Shown piece after piece: positions 31,498 through 44,259 of a stretch of DNA of 64,000 nucleotides. Numbering within the stretch: position 1 is the first letter of the stretch; each line of letters opens with the position of its first letter. The DNA comes from Diabrotica undecimpunctata (Eukaryota; Arthropoda; Insecta; Coleoptera; Chrysomelidae). The DNA lies in contig NC_092807.1 in the NCBI RefSeq assembly GCF_040954645.1, positions 28,947,054 to 29,011,053 of the forward strand, in the 5' to 3' direction. The position numbers and the translations under genes were made by a program. Under the pieces are notes generated by a model. It was not told where the DNA came from, ran no database searches, and saw nothing but the letters and a program-made list of their open reading frames with translations.

Positions 31498-31545
31498 TAT
31501 TGAAGACGTTTCGCTTCTTAATCAAGAAGCATCATCAGTTAATCT
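31498..31545 (-). ncRNA. Hammerhead motif, left arm of PLE 3
   Basis: On the minus strand CTGATGA (31532-31538), 7-bp stem II (GCTTCTT with AAGAAGC), then GAAACGTC (31505-31512), which holds the GTC cleavage triplet. Stem III would be AC with GT without a loop, so it needs two molecules pairing at ACGT. Confidence 0.75.
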
Positions 31546-32319
31546 AAAAAGAACAATATGAAAAAACAAACATTCATAGAAAAGTTATTATAGGTGGGTT
31601 ACCTTAAAAAGATATGTAGCAGTCAAAGATATAAAATGTGTAAAGAAGCTTATGATAATGGACATTAAATATTATGTTGTATAGACAATTAATTGAACTG
31701 AATACAGTTTACAAATTAACTCAACTTAGCACAGCAAGAGACATGTGGTAATGGTACATGTATATAAAAAATATGTGAAAAAACTTAAGTAAAAAAGATT
31801 AATTTACAGAGAACCAAACAGATCATATGATGCACTTCCAACAGTATATTATTATTTAAATTTGATTTTAACTTTCGGTTTATTACATAATTAAAAATTT
31901 GAATTATAGATATTTAAAAAAATTATATAATGAAGTTACCACTCTTAAGCTTCTCAATCGCTGTCGGTGAAATGCGACCAGAAATTTAGGTACCACGCCG
32001 AACGAGAAAAGACAGTGGCCATGAGGTCAAAATGTGACAGAACAGCAAGGCATTTTTTAGCAAGCAAGTTAATGTTGTGGCAGAATAGCCAACAACAGGT
32101 GAAGATTGATTTAACCTCCATCAGTCCAAGGTTCATACATTTGGAACTGAGAATAATATAGATTCTATGAATCTATTTTATTATACAACATAATATTTAA
32201 TGTCCATTATCATAAGCTTCTTTACACATTTTATATCTTTGACTGCTACATATCTTTTTAAGGTAACCCATTTATAATAACTTTTCCATGGATGTTTGTT
32301 TTTTTATATTGTTCTTTTT

Positions 32320-32370
32320 AGATGAACTGATGATGCTTCTTGATTAAGAAGCGAAATGTCTTCAATAAAT
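32320..32370 (+). ncRNA. Hammerhead motif, right arm of PLE 3
   Basis: CTGATGA (32327-32333), the same 7-bp stem II, GAAA (32353-32356) followed by TGTC. Stem I TGAA pairs with TTCA. The C-to-T change makes stem III weaker than in the left arm. Confidence 0.72.
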
Positions 32371-32439
32371 AGATGAAGTAGCCACCTTCTTTGTCTTTTA
32401 TTTCTCCACTTTGACCGAAAAACCCACCACTCTTCGAGT

Positions 32440-33554
<1,115 letters not shown>

Positions 33555-33815
33555 GTTATTAGAAATCATAAACACAATAAAACTAAGAAAGTTACAATAT
33601 CTGGGACTCGTAATGAGGGTATAGCGATATGAAGTGCTAAAATTGATGGTACAAAGAAAGATAAGGGGAGGAAGGAAAACAGGAAAAAGGAGAGTGTTCT
33701 GGTTGATAATTTTAAGAAACTGGTTTAAATGCAATTCAGTAAAATTCTTCAGAGCAACAGTAGATAGACTTAAAATAGAGATGGTGATATCCAACTTTCG
33801 ATTGGGAGACGGCAC
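33555..33815 (+). pseudogene. LINE 3' end fragment
   Basis: The frame reads RKLQYLGLVMRV, a stop, then YEVLKLMVQRKIRGGRKTGKRR and FKCNSVKFFRATVDRLKIEMVISNFRLGDGT. This matches, part by part, the last 70 residues of the LINE at 45701-46515 (KIKYLGHIMRGEKY, QGKIQGKRNSGRRK, LELFRSVANKIKTAMMISNL). It is therefore a short 5'-truncated copy of that family. Confidence 0.75.
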
Positions 33816-34057
33816 TCTGCTGAACTGTTGGGTAGTAATACACTCAAGGCATTAAAAGTAGGGACAAGGACAATATTTTTGGAGTGTTGTTCTTGTTGTC
33901 ACTAAATAATACATTTAACATTTAACATAAGTTTAATTTACTTTTTTAGTTTAATTACATTAACTCAAATTTAAAAGCTACAAAAAATTGAATCATGACC
34001 CTATCATTAAAACAACAATCGGTTTCTTGTGAAACAGATAGTAAAATGAAGATCCTT

Positions 34058-35230
34058 CATCGACTTATAGCAAGCATTCGATAGAATAAAAAGGAAGGAA
34101 TTAAAAGAGACCCTTGAGGAACTGGGAGTTAGCAGAAAGTTGCGTAACATGATACATCTTACTTTAGAGAATACAGAAAACAAAGTCAAAGTAAACAATC
34201 ATGCATCGGACAAATTTATAGTAAACGAACGATTAAGGCCTTTGGCGAACGACCCTTTGTCATCATTACTCTTCAATTTATGCCTAGAAAAAATAATGCT
34301 AGAAGCAAAAATCAATAGAGAAGGACTCCTATATCATAAAAGAAACCAAGTTTTGGCATTTGCGGATGATGTAGTGTTGCTGGCAAGAGGAAAAAAGAGC
34401 TACAGGAGATAGTACAGAGAATAGTAAAAGCAGCAAATAAAATGGGACTTTACATAAATGAAACTAAAACAAAATGTATGCAGTGGACAGATGATCAGTC
34501 AGGGATGGACAAAAGTGTAAAGTAGAAGTAGAAGAAAGAGCATCATACGAATTCGAAATGGTAGAAAGATTTACATATCTAGGTGCAATAATATCACGTA
34601 AACCTAACATTAACAAAGAAATACAAGCTAGAGTAATGGCAGGCAATAGAAGTGTACATGCTCTTAGTGGAATGTTGAAAAACAAATTTTTATTAAGAAA
34701 GGCAAAAATACAGTTATACAAAACCACTATACAACCAATACTAACATACTGCAGTGAGACATGGACAATGACAAAAAATGAACAAAAGTTAGTGGAGATA
34801 TGGGAAAGGAAAATCCTGAGGAAGATATATGGAGGAATAATAAGGGACGTTTTATGGATAAGAAGATCAAATGATGAGTTAAAGAACTTATATAATCAAC
34901 CTAACATAATAGGAGTCATAAAGGCACAGAGACTACGATGGTGAGGTCACCTAGAAAGGATGCCAAACACGAGGACTCCAAAAAGTGTACTAAACTACAC
35001 TATAGCTTTAAAAAAGAGAAAAGGAAGGCCAAAAATAGATGGAATCAAGAGGTAGAAAAAGATATGGAAGAAATTGGGCTAGAAAAGCAGAAAAGAAAAA
35101 TGAATAACAAGAAGAAATGGAGAAAAATCACATATCGAGCCAGAGAAGATCTCAGTACATAAAGGAAAGCGAAAATGAAGAAAGAACCAACTTTTCAAGC
35201 CATGGGCCTCTAAGGCCTTTAGTGCTATTG
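34058..35230 (+). pseudogene. RTE-like LINE, 5'-truncated, ending in (TA)n
   Basis: The RT starts inside the palm (QAFDRIKRKELKETLEELGVSRKLRN, about 34070). PLSSLLFNLCLEKIMLEAKINREGLLYHKRNQVLAFADDVVLLARG follows, with the catalytic FADD at about 34350. A frameshift is near 34410. Then YINETKTKCMQW, FTYLGAIISRKPNINKE, YCSETWTMTKNEQKLVEIWERKILRKIYGG (34558-34944), a stop in place of Trp-Gly near 34942, and a basic tail (KRKGRPKIDGIKR-like, 34938-35162). The 3' end runs into a TA tract, which appears to serve as its tail. Confidence 0.83.
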
Positions 35231-35243
35231 TATATATATATAT

Positions 35244-35298
<55 letters not shown>
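35231..35298. repeat. (TA)n tail of the LINE
   Basis: TA repeat with one AA slip, directly after the LINE 3' end. Confidence 0.93.
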
Positions 35299-35300
<2 letters not shown>

Positions 35301-36312
35301 TACTTAAAATGATTTTAAAATATTGCTATAAATAGTTTGTTAAAGTTATTTTTTATATTATGTGAAAGAATATTTGAAATTTATCATATGTTTAAAATTA
35401 AAGGATATATATTAAACTTTTAGTATAATTAACATTTGCAGGCATAAAATGCACAAAAGCCAAAGCAGGTATTGTTTTGACATACTAATAATGTTTAAAG
35501 TTTTGATGAGACTAAGCAGGCAATTTTCGAAACAGGAAATTGTGTTGTGAACAAACAACATTTTTAGCCTCTGGCTAAAAATTTTGATGAAAGGCAAGCA
35601 ATTTCCAAGTGAACGTGTGTACTTATTCGCTATTCGTAAATAAAAAATAATATTAGGAATAGCATAAAAATTTCCCGTGATTTACAACGTTTTAATTTTT
35701 TTATGATACGAAAATAAACTAATACGTAGAGAATTCTAAAATAAATTTTATTATTTATTTGGTATAAAATACCCACGTAGAAAGGAATCCAAATAAGATT
35801 GACTATTCTACCATTTTCTTAAAATAAGTGAAGCTCCAACTTGATTTTTTCAATTTAATGATTTGGATATATTATCCTTTATTCACTCCGTGTGTGACTG
35901 ACGCGACACCTACCGCCTTCATCTGACAGATTTGGACCTACCAATTTTCAGGTTAAACATATGACATTAATGACATATGTTTGACATTGTTAAATACAGG
36001 CGAAATTGACAATTATTAATAATTAACTTTTTAATTATATTTTTTCAGTTTATGTACAAAATAAATGTAGTATTAAAAACTGGGTTCCTCAAAATTCATC
36101 ATAATATATCTTTTTAAGTCCAAACGAAAAAGAAAAGTTAAAAATCTAGTACTGGCAAATCAAGTTTTTCACGTGAAAGAGGATATAATTAAAAACAGTA
36201 ATAGTAAAAGTTATGATATAAAAGCTAAAGTCATCAGGCACTCTGCAGTTAGCTTGAAGCCTTATAAAATATCATTTATAATAGTCTCCCGTTTTAGACA
36301 ATAAAATATTAT
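35299..36312. other. Non-coding stretch
   Basis: Nothing is recognised on either strand apart from simple AT-rich sequence. Confidence 0.45.
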
Positions 36313-36507
36313 TTAAGGTAAATTATTTAAATATTTCAATTGCATAAAAATGAGGTTACGTGATATTTCCTTTTTCATATTAATAGCACGGATCCATCTT
36401 TTTCTTTTCTCTAATTTATATGTAATCTTTGGGAACCTATAAAAACTACACTTACTATTTTTGGTATTATTAGCACAACTAAATACGCAACATGTATTTG
36501 CACACAT
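36313..36507 (-). pseudogene. THAP zinc-finger fragment
   Basis: The minus-strand frame starts MCANTCCVFSCANNTK and continues SKCSFYRFPKITYKLEKRKRWIRAIN. The start-proximal Cys pair, the SFYRFP block and the Trp are typical of the first two-thirds of the THAP (C2CH) DNA-binding domain of P-element-like transposases and THAP proteins. The final Cys-x2-His is not present in this frame. It may lie after a splice site (a GTAACC follows near 36360) or be lost. No partner exon was found. Confidence 0.6.
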
Positions 36508-36649
36508 TTTTGATAAAATTTATGCGTAAAAAGATAGTGTCCAATTTTGTCATATTTCGCCACTACGCACGCTGGCATCGTTTCAAGGTACCCCTACCAT
36601 GGTCACGCACGGAGCGAATACCGATGTTATCAAACTAAGCGAATCAGAA

Positions 36650-37100
36650 AAAATCACTACTCTAATTTGTGAAAATCTCAGTTTACATCCACCCTGAAGG
36701 ATGACAAACAAAAGCTGTTCCAGGTGGAGCGCCGTCTTGAAGTTCCACTTTTATGTGCTGTCTAGGGAACATAATAAAAGGAGGAATAAAAACTCCCCCA
36801 GCTGCCATAGAAATTACAAATGTGCCGAGAACACCTCTCTCTGCAGATATAAGAGATCTTAGCCCTTTTAGAGCAAAAATCTTTGAAGACTTTGACTGGA
36901 CAGTCATAAGTCCAGTATCATCATCATTGTAAACCCTATGAGAAGGATACAAGTGATGTTTTGATGCTAGATGTTTTTGAACATCCTTCAAAATATAAAA
37001 CAACTTAGTTACATTTGTTTTGTTAAATGCTTGCACCCTTGCTGCTGAAGTCGCTTCAGGTTTCCTGAACACAAGCTCAGGATGGCGCTATCTGAACCGA
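36650..37100 (-). pseudogene. pogo/Tigger-like transposase fragment 2
   Basis: The minus-strand frame carries LVFRKPEATSAARVQAFNKTNV, FYILKDVQKHL, VYNDDDTGLMTVQSKSSKIFALKG (region of the first catalytic Asp, normally NVDETG), GTFVISMAAGGVFIPPFIMFPRQHIK and APPGTAFVCHPSGWM. These are the central DDE_1 blocks of pogo-type transposases. The second Asp and C-terminus are missing. It belongs to a different subfamily from the 2704-4007 relic, as shared blocks differ at most positions. Confidence 0.82.
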
Positions 37101-39347
37101 GTTATTCAATATTTACCTGCTAATTTCGTTTCTTTATTGACACCATGGGGGATGTTATTCCGTTCAGCCAGTTCGTAAGCAAGGCTGTGCAACTCAGCTA
37201 CAGTAATTCCAGAAAAACTTACCTCCATCTTCAAGAGATAATTTACCAACTGCTGTTTTTGTTTGTTTTTCAATTAAAATATATTTTACTTTATGTCGGG
37301 CATAGTGATCACAGACGTGGCTACTGTGCCCTCTTCGCCGCCATTATATAAATGCCACACTACCGGCTAAACAAATCGAGCAAGTTGTTACACAGACACA
37401 TCGTTTTGTATCCTAAATACACCTCTTTTAGGACGTTACTATAATTTGCCTATATTATGAATGAAAGTTTGATTGTAATAATTAATTAAATAAACTTACC
37501 TTATATCGGGATATTGAAAAACACGAAAATTATCAATAACTTTTAAACAAATCATCAGAACAGCTTACACCTTTAACACATCTAAGATGACGTTCACATA
37601 AAAGAGTTGACATGCCCGTTGTTGTGTATCAACACCGTACTGTGCAGCAACAGCCAGTGACCACTATGCCTGCAGTGGCCACCCATTATGCCCACCCTTC
37701 CCCTACATCTTTTGTTAACAGATATTATTTTAGTTGTTTACTTTTTATTTATTGTCGGTATTTTGTTAGTTACTTTTTATGCAGTTTTGAATTTAAACTT
37801 ACTAAGAATAAAGATATGATAACTAGAGACGAAGTAGTAAATCGATGTGAAGACCGCTACCCGTGACGCCGTCTCATCACGCTTCTTCCATGACGCTCGT
37901 CTCACAGCATTTTACTATGAGAAAAATAATACAAAGCTGGTATAGAAGCTTCGTTTTAAAATAATTTCTTTAAATTTCAAAATAATTTAAAGCTTCGTTT
38001 CAAAATAATTTAAAGGAGTCTTTACAGTTAAAAAATTGTCATGTCACATGAAACATGTCACAATAATCATATGATTGAACAAAAGCTTGTGATGTTTGTT
38101 TGAAAAATATTTTTACAGGTTTTGTATTTTTTTTTTGAAAATATTGCTGAATATCTTGAATATTTTTAAATTCCACTTTTTCTACTAGTATAGTTGTACT
38201 TATTTTATTGCAAAAAATTCTTTTCATACTATAATTCTCTATTTCAAATAACTTTACTAACTTATTCTAAATTTCTAAACGAACCTTTTAACCTACACTT
38301 AACAAATAACTGTAACAAAAGCTGTTAAACGTAGGAAAGAGTATAATATAATATTTGATATCCTCCTGTGACCTTTGCCTGGGAAAGCGAATGAAACTCT
38401 ACCCAATTTGATTGTTGGCACTTGGCGTAGACATCTCACTTTAAGAATTTTACCGGTTTTCATAACTTTTTACGAACTGAAATGACAGGAAGCACAAGAA
38501 AGAATTTTAAAAATCCATATCAATTTATTCGTTGACGTATGGTAGGCCTACTGACTGAGAAATATCTCCTTTTAGAAATGAAACAGAGATCTTTAAATTG
38601 TAGCATGGGATGGAAAATTATATCACGATATAAAATTTCAGTATTTTTGAATGCTATCTTTTTTTTTATTTTAACAACTAGTTAAAATATGGTAACATCC
38701 CTTTTTGTTCGCTGTTTTATAAACAGAAAAATAAGTCCCAGGTAGAATTGTCCCATATTTTATAATGATTTCAATGCGGCGACGTTTAATCCCTTCTGTT
38801 TTTATACCGGACCGTACGTCTGTGCTAAAGCACACCAGAAGCGTTTTAGTTGGGAAGCAGTTCGTTAGTAGAGTGTAGAGTGTTATTTAGTGTAATTTAT
38901 TTATCGAGGGCTGAGAACCATAGGGTTGCAAGCCACCGTTTGTTCAAAATTTGATTTTTTAATTGAAACCTATTGTTTTTTGAATTCTGCATAAAATGGC
39001 ATTGAATGTTTTGCCATTCGTTGACAGATAGTGCCATAGTCAACACTGAAATTTAGTTCCAAGTTGCCCCCAATTTAACACCCTAATTATTACCGACAGA
39101 TTATCTATATAGTTTCATATTTTGTTTAGTTGATTTCCTATAGTAGTGTCAGTTGGACATTTGGTCAAATGAAATCGAGCATTCATAGAATTTGGAAATC
39201 TGCCCATCCAAGTTTAACATTTCCGTTAAGACTAGGAGCCATTCTCTCTCCTGATGCCACCCAATATGTACCTTCGTACATTTTCAATGATTTTTAAACT
39301 ATTTGTCCTTATGTCGTGTTGTATTTATATCGTTTAATGTTTATGAA

Positions 39348-39351
<4 letters not shown>
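37101..39351. other. Unassigned stretch
   Basis: Several short frames occur, none with recognisable content. The interval 38,790-39,050 is slightly less AT-rich but has no long frame. No repeats of note. Confidence 0.45.

Positions 39352-39421
<70 letters not shown>
39352..39421. repeat. (TA)n tail of the minus-strand LINE
   Basis: About 70 bp of TA at the 3' end of the LINE at 39422-40956. Confidence 0.95.
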
Positions 39422-39423
<2 letters not shown>

Positions 39424-40954
39424 CATCATCCAGCCACATTTTTACATCCATTGTTGGATATAGGCCTCCTCCAAACGTCTCCAGTTCTCTCTATCTCTAG
39501 CTGCTGCAATTCAGTTTGTTTCTATTCTCCTTAGGTCGTCGGTCCATCGGGTGCGTGGTCTGCCTCGACTTTGCTTGTCAGCTCTTGGTCTCCACTCCAA
39601 TAATCTCTTCGTCCATCTTCCGTCTTCTATTCTAGCAACATGTCCAGCCCACCTCCACTTTTGTTTATTGGTTCGCAGTATAATATCGTCTACGCCAGTT
39701 CGTCGGCGTATCTCCTCATTTCTCACGCGATCTCTCAAGGTCAGGCCCAACATTGATCTCTCTATTCGCCTTTGTGTTACCCTCAGTTTTTCGGAAGTAG
39801 CTTTCGTTAAAGTTAGGGTCTCTGCTCCGTAGATCAAGAGTGGTAAGATGCATTGGTTAAATGCCTTCCTTTTCAGGTGAATTGGGGTATTTATTTTAAA
39901 AATGTCTCTCATCCTTCCATATGCCGCCCATCCCAACGTGATTCGTCTATTTAGCTCGCAGGTTTGGTTGTCTCTGGTTATTCTAATTTCATGACCCAAG
40001 TATGTGTATTTATCGATTAATTCTACCTTGTTGTTATTGATCTGTATCCCTTCGCTGGGAACCATATTGGTCATCATTTTGGTTTTCTCGAAATTTAACT
40101 CCAGCCCAGTTTCTTGTAGTATGTCATTCAGTTCTTGGAGCATGTCTTTGATCTCTCCCAGATTATCTGACAGAAGCACGATATCGTCCGCAAAACGTAG
40201 ATGGTTTAATCTTTCTCCATCGATGGATATTCCTTTCTGTTGCCATGTTAGTCTTTTAAATGCATACTCAAGAACGGTAATGAACAGCTTTGGTGACATG
40301 GTATCACCTTGCCTGACTCCCCTTTTTATCTTTATTTTATTAGTTGCAAAATGTAGACTTATGGTTGTTGTGGCATTTTCATATATATTTTTAACTATAT
40401 TACAATATCTGTGGTCGACCTTGCAATCTTGTAGTGCTCTTAAGATGGACGGTACTTCCACTGTATCAAACGCCTTTTTAAAGTCTACAAATATCAATGC
40501 CAAGGGACGGTTATATTCGTTAGTTTTTTCTATCAGGGTTTTTAGGTACTGCAGGTGATCGTTTGTGCCGTAATTAGGGCGGAAACCGGCTTGTTCCCGA
40601 GGTTGGTAAAAACCCAGCTTTGTCTCTAATCTGTTCGTTATTATTCGGGTGTATAATTTATAAAGATGGTTAAGGAGACTGATTGGTCTGTATCTTTCCA
40701 GGTCTGCTATATCTCCATTCTTGTGTAAGAGTACAGTTATTGAATTATTCCACTTTGTTGGGATATTTTGATTCCATAGGCATAGATTAAAGAGGTTTTG
40801 AATTTTGGCTATCAGTACTGAGTCTCCTATCTTTATCGCTTCCGTGACGACACCGTCCTCCCCCGGAGCTTTGTTATTCTTCATCTTTTTTAGAGCCTTG
40901 TAAATTTCGTCCAAGGAGATTTCTGGGATATCTTCGGGACCCTGATTTTGAACC

Positions 40955-40956
<2 letters not shown>
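39422..40956 (-). CDS. RTE-like LINE reverse transcriptase, open frame, 5'-truncated
   Basis: The minus strand has an uninterrupted frame from about 40956 to 39511 (at least 467 codons), the best preserved LINE here. It starts within the linker (GPEDIPEISLDEIYKALKKMKNNKAPGEDGV), so the endonuclease is missing. RT motifs are in order: WNNSITVLLHKNGD, YRPISLLNHLYKLYTRII, EQAGFRPNYGTNDHL, LALIFVDFKKAFDTVE (first catalytic Asp), KRGVRQGDTMSPKLF, LRFADDIVLLSD (catalytic pair), YTYLGHEI, LIYGAETLTLT. The C-terminus has RWRWAGHVARIEDGRW-type and GRPRTRWTDDLRRI blocks. It lacks its own start, so it is a fragment despite the open frame. The 3' end has a TA tail; the 5' edge abuts another TA tract and then PLE 4. 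Confidence 0.88.

Positions 40957-40997
<41 letters not shown>
40957..40997. repeat. (TA)n tract, left border of PLE 4
   Basis: Short TA tract with two TACATA slips between the LINE and the inverted PLE. Confidence 0.9.
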
Positions 40998-40999
<2 letters not shown>

Positions 41000-41084
41000 T
41001 TGGAATATATTCAATGGTTGAATAGCAGAAGTTTTATCGGTCAATAATTGGCAAATAAAAGTCGTCAACTACTTTATTGATTTA

Positions 41085-41130
41085 TTTGAATACGTTTCGC
41101 TTTTATTTTTAAAAGCATCATCAGTTCACT
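41085..41130 (-). ncRNA. Hammerhead motif, left arm of PLE 4
   Basis: On the minus strand CTGATGA (41118-41124), 6-bp stem II (GCTTTT with AAAAGC), then GAAACGTA (41091-41098). Stem I TGAA pairs with TTCA. Stem III is AC with GT without a loop, so dimer pairing is required. Confidence 0.75.
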
Positions 41131-41595
41131 ACAAATAAAAAAGACTTTAAAATATAAGTAAACAAACCAACAGGGTTCATACTTACAAAAACAATTTGTA
41201 GGGTTTTTTTATAGATGTTATAAAAACTCTACGATAACTTAACATTAAAGATTACAAATTAAACGAGAGGCGAAACAAAAAAAAATACAAGTAAAACTTT
41301 AAGAACATTAGTTCATTTAATTTTAACTGATGGCTTCATTTGAACGTTGGTTTAAGCTCTTTCGAGGGTCAAACCACACTAATCTTTTCGATTGTTTTGG
41401 ATCAGCTCGTCATAATTTTCACATGTGGCTTGTTTTCGTCCATGTGTTTCTTTGGAATGCATGGTGTGGGTTACGATTTACGATTCTTAAGGGAATTATC
41501 AAGAGGAACAGGGACGGACCTTTTTTTTATAAAACGGGAAGAAATTTGGAAAGAAAAATGGGATTGAAGTTACTGTCTTGTAAGGGGTTTTTTTA

Positions 41596-41893
41596 TTTAT
41601 TTTGTATGATGAGGGAGTGATATATTTGACTCAAGTTGTCGATGTCGGTTCTCTTATTTAGGGAGGATGGATGTTTAAGAATTTGACACATTTCAAGGAT
41701 GGATCACTTATGATGATTTTGTTGTTTGCACAGTATTTTGGTATTCGTGAAGTCGATACTGTGTTTGGTTGAAATGGCATGCTGTGCAAGGGCACAAGAT
41801 GGTTTAGAAATCCTAATGTCGCTTTTGTGGGACGTTAGTCGACCTTGAAGGGAGCGGCTGGTCTGGCCAATGTAGCAGGAGTTGCACTCTGTA
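41596..41893 (-). pseudogene. PLE 4 GIY-YIG domain, left copy
   Basis: The minus-strand frame begins in the centre at CNSCYIGQTSRSLQGRLTSHKSD, which holds the second half of the GIY-YIG motif and its conserved Arg. ALAQHAISTKHSIDFTNTKIL, RSILEMCQILKHPSSLNKR and DIDNLSQIYHSL follow before a stop. This parallels the PLE 2 domain (SALAEHVNKKHH, RLFLEIAFI). It lacks everything N-terminal to the motif. The frame itself is open. Confidence 0.8.
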
Positions 41894-41894
41894 A

Positions 41895-42142
41895 CTAACG
41901 TCCCACAAAAGCGACATTAGGATTTCTAAACCATCTTGTGCCCTTGCACAGCATGCCATTTCAACCAAACACAGTATCGACTTCACGAATACCAAAATAC
42001 TGTGCAAACAACAAAATCGTCATAAGCGATCCATCCTTGAAATGTGTCAAATTCTTAAACATCCATCCTCCCTAAATAAGAGAACCGAGATCGACAACTT
42101 GAGTCAGATAATATATCACTCCCTCATCATACAAAATAAATA
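41895..42142 (+). pseudogene. PLE 4 GIY-YIG domain, right copy
   Basis: Inverted copy of the frame at 41596-41893, starting slightly later (LTSHKSDIRISKPSCALAQ), so the YIGQT motif is not included. A small change near 42108 disturbs the end of the frame relative to the left copy. Confidence 0.75.
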
Positions 42143-42614
42143 AAAAAACCCCTTACAAGACAGTAACTTCAATCCCATTTTTCTTTCCAAATTTCTTCCC
42201 GTTTTATAAAAAAAAGGTTCGTCCCTGTTCCTCTTGATAATTCCCTTAAGAATCGTAAATCGTAATCCACACCATGCATTCCAAAGAAACACATGGACGA
42301 AAACAAGCCACATGTGAAAATTATGACGAGCTGATCCAAAACAATCGAAAAGATTAGTGTGGTTTGACCTTCGAAAGAGCTTAAACCAACGTTCAAGCCA
42401 TCAATGAAGCCATCAGTTAAAATTAAATGAACTAATGTTCTTACAGTTTTACTTGTATTTTTTTTTCGTTTCGCCTCTCGTTTAGTTTGTAATCTTTAAT
42501 GTTAAGTTATCGTAGAGTTTTTATAACATCTATAAAAAAAACCCTACAAATTGTTTTTGTGAGTATGAACCCTGTTGGTTTGTTTACTTATATTTTAAAA
42601 TCTTTTTTATTTGT

Positions 42615-42662
42615 AGTGAACTGATGATGCTTTTAAAAATAAAAGCGAAACGTATTCAAGTA
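42615..42662 (+). ncRNA. Hammerhead motif, right arm of PLE 4
   Basis: CTGATGA (42621-42627), 6-bp stem II, GAAA (42647-42650) then CGTA. Identical in its core to the left-arm motif. Confidence 0.75.
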
Positions 42663-42768
42663 AATCAATAAAGTAGTTGACGATTTTTATTTGCCAATTA
42701 TTGACCGATAAAACCTCTGCTATTCAACCATTGAATATATTCCAAATTTAATCAACGGTCGTATTTTT

Positions 42769-42772
<4 letters not shown>

Positions 42773-42846
<74 letters not shown>
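42773..42846. repeat. (TA)n tract, right border of PLE 4
   Basis: About 74 bp of TA. Confidence 0.95.
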
Positions 42847-42851
<5 letters not shown>

Positions 42852-43959
42852 GATAGCCTAATTTGACGAAGTAAGTCTAAAATGTTACCTTACATAAAAA
42901 ATTTTTATCAACCATCAACTTCGAGTTTTTTCGAGTTAATTAATTTTTCTTTAGTTGAAAAAACGTTTCTGGGCTTATTTCAGATGCCTCTGAAGATTTT
43001 CTAGAAGCGAAAGTACTTGTGCAAGATTAAATAAAAACTGTGCTCGATATCTGCCTTTTATTTGATTAAAAATCTCAATATTTCTTGTAAAAATACATAC
43101 CGATAATGTACCATTATGTATGCACGATTTTTTAAATTTTTTCGACACAGGGGAGCTTTTATATAAACGTAATTTGGAAAGCGCGCTATAATTCCTGTGG
43201 TAATAATTTTGCCATCTAACGACTACAGACATTTAACAATCATTAAAGCCTTCGGGAACGCAGTTCGCAGTTGGGAGCTATTAATAAATAATTTGAAACT
43301 TGTCAACGTATGGTATAACAAGAGATTGGAATTCATTGGATTGAACCACCGAGGGTAATTTCCGGCGAACTATTATATGCTACGTCATTGTCGTTTTGAT
43401 ATCTACAGAGAATTAGGTAAATGTAAATCCATCAATAAAGGAAATTCCTGCGTAAGTTGCTTGCGTGTATATGATACCAGAGTGTAATAAATTAGTGGTT
43501 ACCAAGAAAAAAAAATAATAAAAATTAAAAAATAAAATTATACTTTAGCACCTTAAAAAAATACAAAGTCGCGTAGTAGCTATTGAAAAAATATAAACAA
43601 ACTTAAGTGATTAATTGACTAATAGTACACTTACACCACACCCAAGGAAAAAAAAAGCTGAAAAAATCTTATACAGATATTTGAAGGTTCTAAAAGGTAT
43701 ATGGGGGGTTACTCATGGAAAATTAGTAAACATTTTATGGCTGATATAGTATTGGTTTTTTTAAAACAATCTTAAAATGAGAAAAAAATAGTTTTTGTCC
43801 ATAAAACGCTTTTATACATTTAGAGAAAAATGTTTGAAATAAAAGGTATGTATCATAAAAATTTCTTTAATTTTGAGAATTTTCGCATTAAAATAGATAA
43901 AAAATTGGCCAAGTTAATTACAAAAAACTCGTATTTTTGCAGTAGTTTATAAATGTTAA
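42847..43959. other. Non-coding stretch
   Basis: Nothing is recognised. It ends where the 3' part of the I-type LINE begins on the minus strand. Confidence 0.45.
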
Positions 43960-44019
43960 TAACTTTGTGTTTTGCCTGTGGTAATATTACTTTTCAATAT
44001 TGTTGTAATATTTGAAACT

Positions 44020-44226
44020 CTCTAGAGTAATGCTGGACATTTCTCTAATATATATTTGACTGTTAATTTTTCTTTACAGTTGTTACATATTGGTTCTTGT
44101 TTGTTGGAAAACACATAGCTATTAGTTAATCGTGTATGACCCAACCAAAGTCGCGTTAATATTACCTGGTCTCTCCGACGTGTTGGTAATGTGGGCCAGG
44201 ATTTTATTGATTTTTTACTATCGACT
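44020..44226 (-). pseudogene. C-terminal knuckle of the I-type LINE
   Basis: The minus strand reads RLWLGHTRLTNSYVFSNKQEPICNNCKEKLTVKYILEKCPAL. The LGHTRLT phrase and the C-x2-C...C spacing are the standard end of I/Jockey-group polyproteins. It is separated from its RNase H domain at 46700-47093 by the nested insertion. Confidence 0.82.
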
Positions 44227-44237
44227 AACTTGGCCGA
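44227..44237 (+). repeat. Target duplication, outer nested LINE (left copy)
   Basis: aacttggccga, repeated at 46516-46526. Confidence 0.8.
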
Positions 44238-44243
44238 AGGATA

Positions 44244-44259
44244 TTGTGAAAGGTATTTT
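44244..44259 (+). repeat. Target duplication, inner nested LINE (left copy)
   Basis: The 16-mer ttgtgaaaggtatttt recurs at 45685-45700. In the plus-strand LINE the right copy reads on in frame as VKGILVNGN, showing that the inner LINE landed within it. Confidence 0.85.

Larger units (their letters stand above)
40998..42747. mobile_element. Penelope-like inverted pair (PLE 4)
   Basis: Bases 40998-41838 and 41895-42747 are inverted repeats of about 845 bp with only a handful of differences, around a 56-bp unique centre. Each arm contains a hammerhead-like core near its outer end and the C-terminal GIY-YIG coding region near the centre. The two copies point away from each other. This looks like two 5'-truncated PLE copies joined head to head; such arrangements are known for Penelope elements. 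(TA)n tracts border both sides. Confidence 0.88.

Noticed and set aside
36225..36245. Another minus-strand CTGATGA
   Set aside because: No stem II or GAAA follows.
37545..37570. TCATCAG, a minus-strand CTGATGA
   Set aside because: No pairing stem II and no GAAA in range, so not a hammerhead.
37612..37866. 84-residue plus-strand frame starting MPVVVYQHRT
   Set aside because: No family features and no start context; likely chance.
39551..40558. Plus-strand frames opposite the LINE RT
   Set aside because: Antisense shadows of the open RT frame at 39422-40956.
41330..41620. 96-residue frame with many Phe/Trp, repeated inverted at 42116-42396
   Set aside because: Antisense to the PLE 4 3' region and duplicated only because the arms are inverted repeats.
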